Shown: positions 6,887 through 9,885 of the stretch, piece by piece
How the letters are laid out: every line of letters starts with the position of its first letter
How positions within the stretch are numbered: position 1 is the first letter of the stretch
Origin: Gammaproteobacteria bacterium
GTDB lineage: Bacteria; Pseudomonadota; Gammaproteobacteria; Steroidobacterales; Woeseiaceae
DNA: 9,885 bases
Direction: 5' to 3'
Assembly: GCA_030641695.1 (NCBI GenBank)
Contig: DAOWGY010000353.1
Span: 1 to 9,885 of the forward strand
Position numbers and translations under genes: made by a program
The notes under the pieces: model-generated
Seen by the model: the letters and a program-made list of their open reading frames with translations, nothing else
Told to the model about the DNA's origin: nothing
Database searches by the model: none

Positions 6887-7324
6887 ATGCAACGCAGCAT
6901 TCATAAATCAGGGCTGGTCGCCCTCGTGGCGGTCACACTAGGAGCCTGCAGCGCAACCCAGCATCGCGCAGAAGTCCAGGACGATTCGGTAGATCGTGTC
7001 ACCGTGGGTACCGTGCAGCGGGAAATCAGGGTCGGCATGCCATCGTCCGAGGTGGCCGCGATTCTCGGTGCGCCGAATATCGTCTCGACCGACGCCGAGC
7101 GCCGCGAAGTCTGGATCTACGACAAGATTTCGACCGACGTTTCCTACTCTCGCAGTAGTGGCGTTGTCGCCGGCCTCGTCGTCGGCAGTTCCGGTGGCGG
7201 CCTGGGCGCAGGCAGCAAGAACGCAGGTGCCAGCAGTTCATCGCAGCGAACGCTGACGATCATCATCAAGTTCGACGACATCGGCGAGGTACGCGACTTT
7301 TCCTACCGGACATCGAGTTTCTAG
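6887..7324 (+). CDS. Outer-membrane lipoprotein with SmpA/OmlA (BamE-like) core
   Basis: A 145-residue lipoprotein. The signal MQRSIHKSGLVALVAVTLGA ends in the lipobox TLGAC with lipidated Cys21; Ser at +2 predicts sorting to the outer membrane. Residues 38-80 carry the SmpA/OmlA pattern: a start strand, IRVGMPSSEVAAILGAP (helix plus turn) and EVWIYDK. The final strands are RTLTIIIKFDDIGEVRDFSY (121-140). Between them an insert of about 30 residues (90-120), rich in Gly and Ser with a short hydrophobic GVVAGLVVG, replaces the usual short loop of BamE. BamE binds BamD in the BAM complex; by analogy this protein may assist the neighbouring Omp85 protein, but that is inference. The ATG at 6887 is fixed by a perfect AGGAGG at 6876-6881 and by the lipobox; an in-frame ATG at 6845 would bury the signal peptide. 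Confidence 0.85.
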   Translation: MQRSIHKSGLVALVAVTLGACSATQHRAEVQDDSVDRVTVGTVQREIRVGMPSSEVAAILGAPNIVSTDAERREVWIYDKISTDVSYSRSSGVVAGLVVGSSGGGLGAGSKNAGASSSSQRTLTIIIKFDDIGEVRDFSYRTSSF

Positions 7325-7347
7325 CGCCGGTGAATGAGGAGATCGAC

Positions 7348-7857
7348 ATGAAGATCACTACCAGCTTCGTGCTCGCCGTGATTGTCGCGTTTTTCGCGAT
7401 CTTCCTGGGCGGATGTGCCGCAACGGCAACGGCGCCGAAAAGCGGCGTCGAGTTGCAGGCCTACCAGGCGAGAGAGTTCGAGACGAGCAAACGGGCTGCC
7501 TTTTCGGCGGCGATGTCCGTGTTCCAGGACCTGGGCTTCATCATCGATGACGGCGATTTCGACACGGGTTTGATTACCGCAACGGGGCCGAGTGCACGTG
7601 AGGATTTCGGCATGGGTGACGTATTGGCGCAGATTTTCAGTGGCACGGACCTGCGAGGTTCGATACATCGGCGCGCAACAGCATTCGTCGAGAAAATGCC
7701 GTCCGGGTTGATACGGATTCGCCTGAACTTCGTCGACAATCTCGTACAACCGACCGGATCGGCCCGGCGCTCAACACCTATTGAGGACCCGGCGTTCTAC
7801 CAGGCGACGTTCGAGCAGATCGATAAGGCGATATTTGTGAGGTCCGGCAGTACCTGA
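7348..7857 (+). CDS. Putative outer-membrane lipoprotein of unrecognised family
   Basis: A 169-residue protein with a clear lipoprotein signal: MKITTS, a hydrophobic stretch, then the lipobox FLGGC with lipidated Cys23 and Ala at +2, predicting the outer membrane. I do not recognise the family. The mature part reads as helix (FETSKRAAFSAAMSVFQDLG), strands (FIIDDGD, GLITATG), a flexible Met/Gly segment, a strand (LIRIRLNFVD) and a final helix (AFYQATFEQIDKAIF). A helix-strand-strand-helix order of this type resembles the helix-grip folds found in BamC and other envelope lipoproteins; this is a fold-level guess only. The ATG at 7348 has GAGGAG at 7336-7341 with good spacing; an ATG-proximal earlier start at 7330 would put six extra residues before the signal. 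It begins 23 bases after the BamE-like gene, so they form one transcription unit. The stop is 10 bases from the convergent VOC gene stop. Confidence 0.8.
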   Translation: MKITTSFVLAVIVAFFAIFLGGCAATATAPKSGVELQAYQAREFETSKRAAFSAAMSVFQDLGFIIDDGDFDTGLITATGPSAREDFGMGDVLAQIFSGTDLRGSIHRRATAFVEKMPSGLIRIRLNFVDNLVQPTGSARRSTPIEDPAFYQATFEQIDKAIFVRSGST

Positions 7858-7867
7858 CGAGACCCTG

Positions 7868-8266
7868 TCAGTCATCCTGCGTGATCTGAAGCAAGGCGCC
7901 GTGAATGTCGCCGATATCGGCGACTCGCCAGTCGATGATGCCATCGCGAGGCTCGGAATCGGCGGTGTCCCACCCCTCGGCTTGGAGCCGCCCGAGGTGT
8001 CGCTCGAGGTCGTCGACGCCAAAAGACGCCAGGAAAAAACCCTCGCCATGTTTTGCAAGAAATCGCCCGGGAACGGAGTCGTCGTCGTATGGACAGACGA
8101 GTACCAGCCAGCTCTCTCCGACCGGCGTCTTCGCAACCCGGGCTCCGCGCGGGGCGTGGTCAGCCGTCTCGAACGGTTCCACTCCGAGTAGCCGCTCGAA
8201 CCGGGACGTCGCTTCCTCCAGGTCGCGGACGATGAAGTTCAAATGATGGATCCGGGTGAGCGACAC
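7868..8266 (-). CDS. VOC (glyoxalase/bleomycin-resistance fold) family protein
   Basis: A 132-residue protein with the paired beta-alpha-beta-beta-beta modules of the vicinal-oxygen-chelate fold. Module 1 starts with RIHHLNFIVRDLEEATSRFE, module 2 with GFFLASFGVDDLERHLGRLQ, and the last strand is GALLQITQDD. Aligned by eye to methylmalonyl-CoA epimerase-like members, only the first ligand (His8) is kept. The ligand in the strand WLVLVCP, the second-module His (Leu79 here) and the final Glu (Gln127 here) appear replaced, so a standard metal site is doubtful. I chose GTG at 8266, 19 bases after the stop of the lyase gene; the only in-frame ATG (8368) would overlap that gene by about 80 bases and add 34 residues without fold character. 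It is the last gene of a three-gene operon and may act on, or bind, an acyl-CoA or other product of the pathway. Confidence 0.83.
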   Translation of the reverse strand: MSLTRIHHLNFIVRDLEEATSRFERLLGVEPFETADHAPRGARVAKTPVGESWLVLVCPYDDDSVPGRFLAKHGEGFFLASFGVDDLERHLGRLQAEGWDTADSEPRDGIIDWRVADIGDIHGALLQITQDD

Positions 8267-8285
8267 GATTGCCAGGCCGTAGGAA

Positions 8286-9203
8286 TCAGGGTGTCGCAGT
8301 GTTACGCGTGGGAAAAATACCGGCTTTCGGCACCAGTGCGGGCACGCTCCGGCCGAGTTCCTGCTCAAGCCAGCGGCTCACAGCAACGATCTTTTCGAGA
8401 GAAACGCCGGTTTCGATACCGGAGCGGTCGAGCATGTACAACAAATCGTCAGTCGGTATATTGCCCGTCGCGGCAGGGGCAAACGGACAGCCGCCTATGC
8501 CGCCAATGCTCGCGTCGAGCCAGGTCACACCAGCCTCGACGGCGGCCTGTGCATTTGCCAACCCTGTATTGCGTGTATTGTGAAAGTGGCACCGAAGCGG
8601 CAGATCACCGATTACGTCGCGTACCGCGCCGAGCAAATCGGCTACCTGGGTCGGTACGGCAACGCCGATGCTGTCAGCAATCCCGAGTTCGGCCGGCCCC
8701 GCCTCGATCACCCGCGTCGCAAGATCGACAATTCGCTCGACTGCTACCTCGCCTTCGTAGGGACAACCGAAAGCCGAGGAGATCATGACGTTCGTGCGCA
8801 TACCGCTGTCCTGAGCACGTTTCGCGATCGCGCGCCAGGCAGCGATGGATTCATCGGTACCGACTCCCTGATTCTTCCGGTTGTAGGTATCCGTCGAGAG
8901 GACCACCATGCCGATCTCGTCGACTTTGGTCGCAAGCGCACGATCGAGGCCGCGCTCGTTCATGATCAGGCCGATGTAGGACACATCGTCTCGTTGCGGC
9001 AGCTTTTCGATGAGCGCTTCAGCGTCCGCCATTTGTGGTACACGCTTCGGATGCACGAAGCTCGCGACCTCAAGCCGCCGAATGCCTGCATCGATCGCCA
9101 TTTCGATGAATTTCACTTTGCTATCCGTCGACAGAACTTCAGGCTCACTCTGCAGGCCATCGCGCGGGCCGACTTCGACAATCGAGATTGATTCGCTGCT
9201 CAT
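8286..9203 (-). CDS. Hydroxymethylglutaryl-CoA lyase family enzyme
   Basis: A 305-residue TIM-barrel enzyme of the HMG-CoA lyase family, cleaving 3-hydroxy-3-methylglutaryl-CoA (or a related acyl-CoA) to acetyl-CoA plus a ketoacid. Visible active-site residues are Arg14 and Asp15 in VGPRDGLQ, Glu45 in RLEVASFV, Asp177 in IADSIG, His206 and His208 in CHFHNT, Cys239 in GGIGGCPFAP and Asn248 in ATGN. They correspond to human HMGCL Arg41, Asp42, Glu72, Asp204, His233, His235, Cys266 and Asn275 with a constant offset of 27, so the whole active-site spacing is preserved. It is soluble and cytoplasmic. The ATG at 9203 is preferred over a GTG at 9218, which has no ribosome site and would overlap the upstream gene. 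The gap to the upstream isochorismatase-like gene is 4 bases. Other HMGL-like lyases (for example citramalyl- or hydroxyacyl-CoA lyases) are possible, since no leucine-pathway genes are visible. Confidence 0.92.
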   Translation of the reverse strand: MSSESISIVEVGPRDGLQSEPEVLSTDSKVKFIEMAIDAGIRRLEVASFVHPKRVPQMADAEALIEKLPQRDDVSYIGLIMNERGLDRALATKVDEIGMVVLSTDTYNRKNQGVGTDESIAAWRAIAKRAQDSGMRTNVMISSAFGCPYEGEVAVERIVDLATRVIEAGPAELGIADSIGVAVPTQVADLLGAVRDVIGDLPLRCHFHNTRNTGLANAQAAVEAGVTWLDASIGGIGGCPFAPAATGNIPTDDLLYMLDRSGIETGVSLEKIVAVSRWLEQELGRSVPALVPKAGIFPTRNTATP

Positions 9204-9207
9204 TGCG

Positions 9208-9843
9208 CTACTCGTCACCTGCGAACCCGTTCAGATAGCCGATGGCGGCGGCTTCATCGACAACGTCGGCGTACTTGGCATTCATGTCGAACAGGTTGGC
9301 CTTATGCGGCGCCTCGTGACGATCACCGCAGGCATCCGCCACGACGATCGGGATGAAACCGTTCGAGACGGTGTCGATGCAGGTCGCACGGACACAGCCG
9401 CTCGTCGTCAGGCCGGTGATGATCAGCGTATCGACGCCGGCGGCCGTCAGGGTTGCGGCCAGCGAGGTGCCGAAGAATGCGCTCGGGTACTGCTTGGAAA
9501 TCACGATTTCGCCCTCGGCTGGCTCGAGACCATCCGGCCACGCGCCCAGCGGATTGCCTGCAATGAAGGCCTCCAATGCCGGTACCTTGCGAAAGAAAAT
9601 TCCGCCATCGGCGCCGCCGGGATGGTAGACGACGTTGGTGTAGAACACCGGTATGCCCGCGGCACGTGCAGCGTCGCGTATGCGCAGAGTAGAGGCAAGC
9701 GCGTCTTCGACGCCCGCATACAAGGGGCTGTCCTTCGTGAAATACGCTTCGACGAAGTCGACGAGGATCAGCGCCGGAGCCTCGCCGAAGCCGAGGCTGC
9801 CATCGAACGCCCCTTTGTAATTTTGTTCGAGGTCGCCGCTCAC
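9208..9843 (-). CDS. Isochorismatase-superfamily cysteine hydrolase, N-carbamoylsarcosine amidase-like
   Basis: A 211-residue cysteine hydrolase of the isochorismatase-like superfamily. The catalytic triad is visible: Asp29 in LILVDFVEAYF, Lys117 in VISKQYPSAFFGT and Cys150 in TTSGCVRATCIDTVSNGF. The N-terminal pattern Y-x-G-x-F-D-G-x-L-G-F-G, the phrase DFVEAYFTKDSPLY and the length are those of the N-carbamoylsarcosine amidohydrolase/maleamate amidase group rather than nicotinamidase or true isochorismatases. The likely reaction is hydrolysis of an amide or carbamoyl group, releasing ammonia (and CO2 if carbamoyl). The start is a GTG at 9843 with AGGGA six bases upstream; an in-frame stop about 36 bases upstream leaves no earlier ATG. 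It heads the operon with the HMG-CoA lyase (4-base gap) and the VOC gene. The exact substrate cannot be told from sequence. Confidence 0.9.
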   Translation of the reverse strand: MSGDLEQNYKGAFDGSLGFGEAPALILVDFVEAYFTKDSPLYAGVEDALASTLRIRDAARAAGIPVFYTNVVYHPGGADGGIFFRKVPALEAFIAGNPLGAWPDGLEPAEGEIVISKQYPSAFFGTSLAATLTAAGVDTLIITGLTTSGCVRATCIDTVSNGFIPIVVADACGDRHEAPHKANLFDMNAKYADVVDEAAAIGYLNGFAGDE

Positions 9844-9885
9844 GTGCGTTCCCTGATGAAAATGGCCGGCGTGCCATTACAGCAC
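9844..9885. other. Upstream edge of the amidase operon
   Basis: These 42 bases hold the ribosome site of the amidase gene (AGGGA, minus strand) and a CACGTG palindrome spanning 9841-9846. No complete promoter is visible, so the promoter or a further upstream gene lies outside the window. Confidence 0.4.

Noticed and set aside
7858..7867. Terminator between the convergent unknown lipoprotein and VOC genes
   Set aside because: The gap is only 10 bases and no stem with a T tract is visible in it; transcripts may overlap or end inside the opposite gene.
8267..8368. ATG at 8368 as the VOC gene start
   Set aside because: It would overlap the lyase coding region by about 80 bases and add a Cys/Pro-rich N-terminus not seen in the fold.
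8580..9191. 203-codon plus-strand frame opposite the HMG-CoA lyase gene
   Set aside because: The opposite strand encodes a complete active site with conserved spacing; the plus frame has no family resemblance.
1..9885. CRISPR array, tRNA/rRNA gene, insertion sequence or phage region
   Set aside because: No regularly spaced direct repeats, no cloverleaf or rRNA-like sequence, and no transposase, integrase or phage protein motif was found on either strand.

Overview
The window looks like a chromosomal segment of a free-living, probably marine, Gammaproteobacterium. The evidence is GC-rich coding sequence with G/C-ending codons, an oadGAB-type Na+-translocating decarboxylase operon, two outer-membrane lipoproteins, an Omp85 barrel protein, and a short GGGGTCAGAG palindrome of the kind scattered through gammaproteobacterial genomes. 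A lineage near Woeseiales/Chromatiales would fit, but that is inference. Coding density is very high, there is no gene-free stretch over 300 bases, and I see no tRNA, rRNA, CRISPR array, transposase or phage gene.

Left part (1-1820, + strand): the 3' end of a metallo-beta-lactamase-fold hydrolase is followed 4 bases later by a complete M20-family zinc dipeptidase with all metal ligands intact. They probably form one operon with a peptide or amide hydrolysis role. A perfect 10-bp stem at 1824-1850 separates this pair from the convergent oadB and probably terminates transcription from both sides.

Centre left (1862-5006, - strand): oadG, oadA and oadB in the order G-A-B with 14- and 17-base gaps. 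Together they encode a biotin-dependent decarboxylase (carboxyltransferase plus biotin carrier, OadA), the membrane Na+ channel subunit (OadB) and the small anchor (OadG). A consensus TATAAT sits about 30 bases before oadG.

Centre right (5007-7857, + strand): divergent from oadGAB, and possibly sharing the same near-symmetrical -10 box, is an Omp85/BamA-TamA-type barrel protein with a short POTRA-like N-terminus. It is followed by two outer-membrane lipoproteins, one with a SmpA/OmlA (BamE-like) core and a Gly/Ser-rich insert, the other of unrecognised family. The trio resembles a reduced, paralogous outer-membrane assembly module and is the most interesting candidate system here.

Right part (7868-9843, - strand): a tight three-gene operon of an isochorismatase/N-carbamoylsarcosine-amidase-like hydrolase, an HMG-CoA lyase family enzyme with a complete active site, and a VOC-fold protein that seems to have lost most of its metal ligands. 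The reactions suggest a small catabolic pathway (amide hydrolysis, then acyl-CoA cleavage), but its substrate cannot be told from the sequence.
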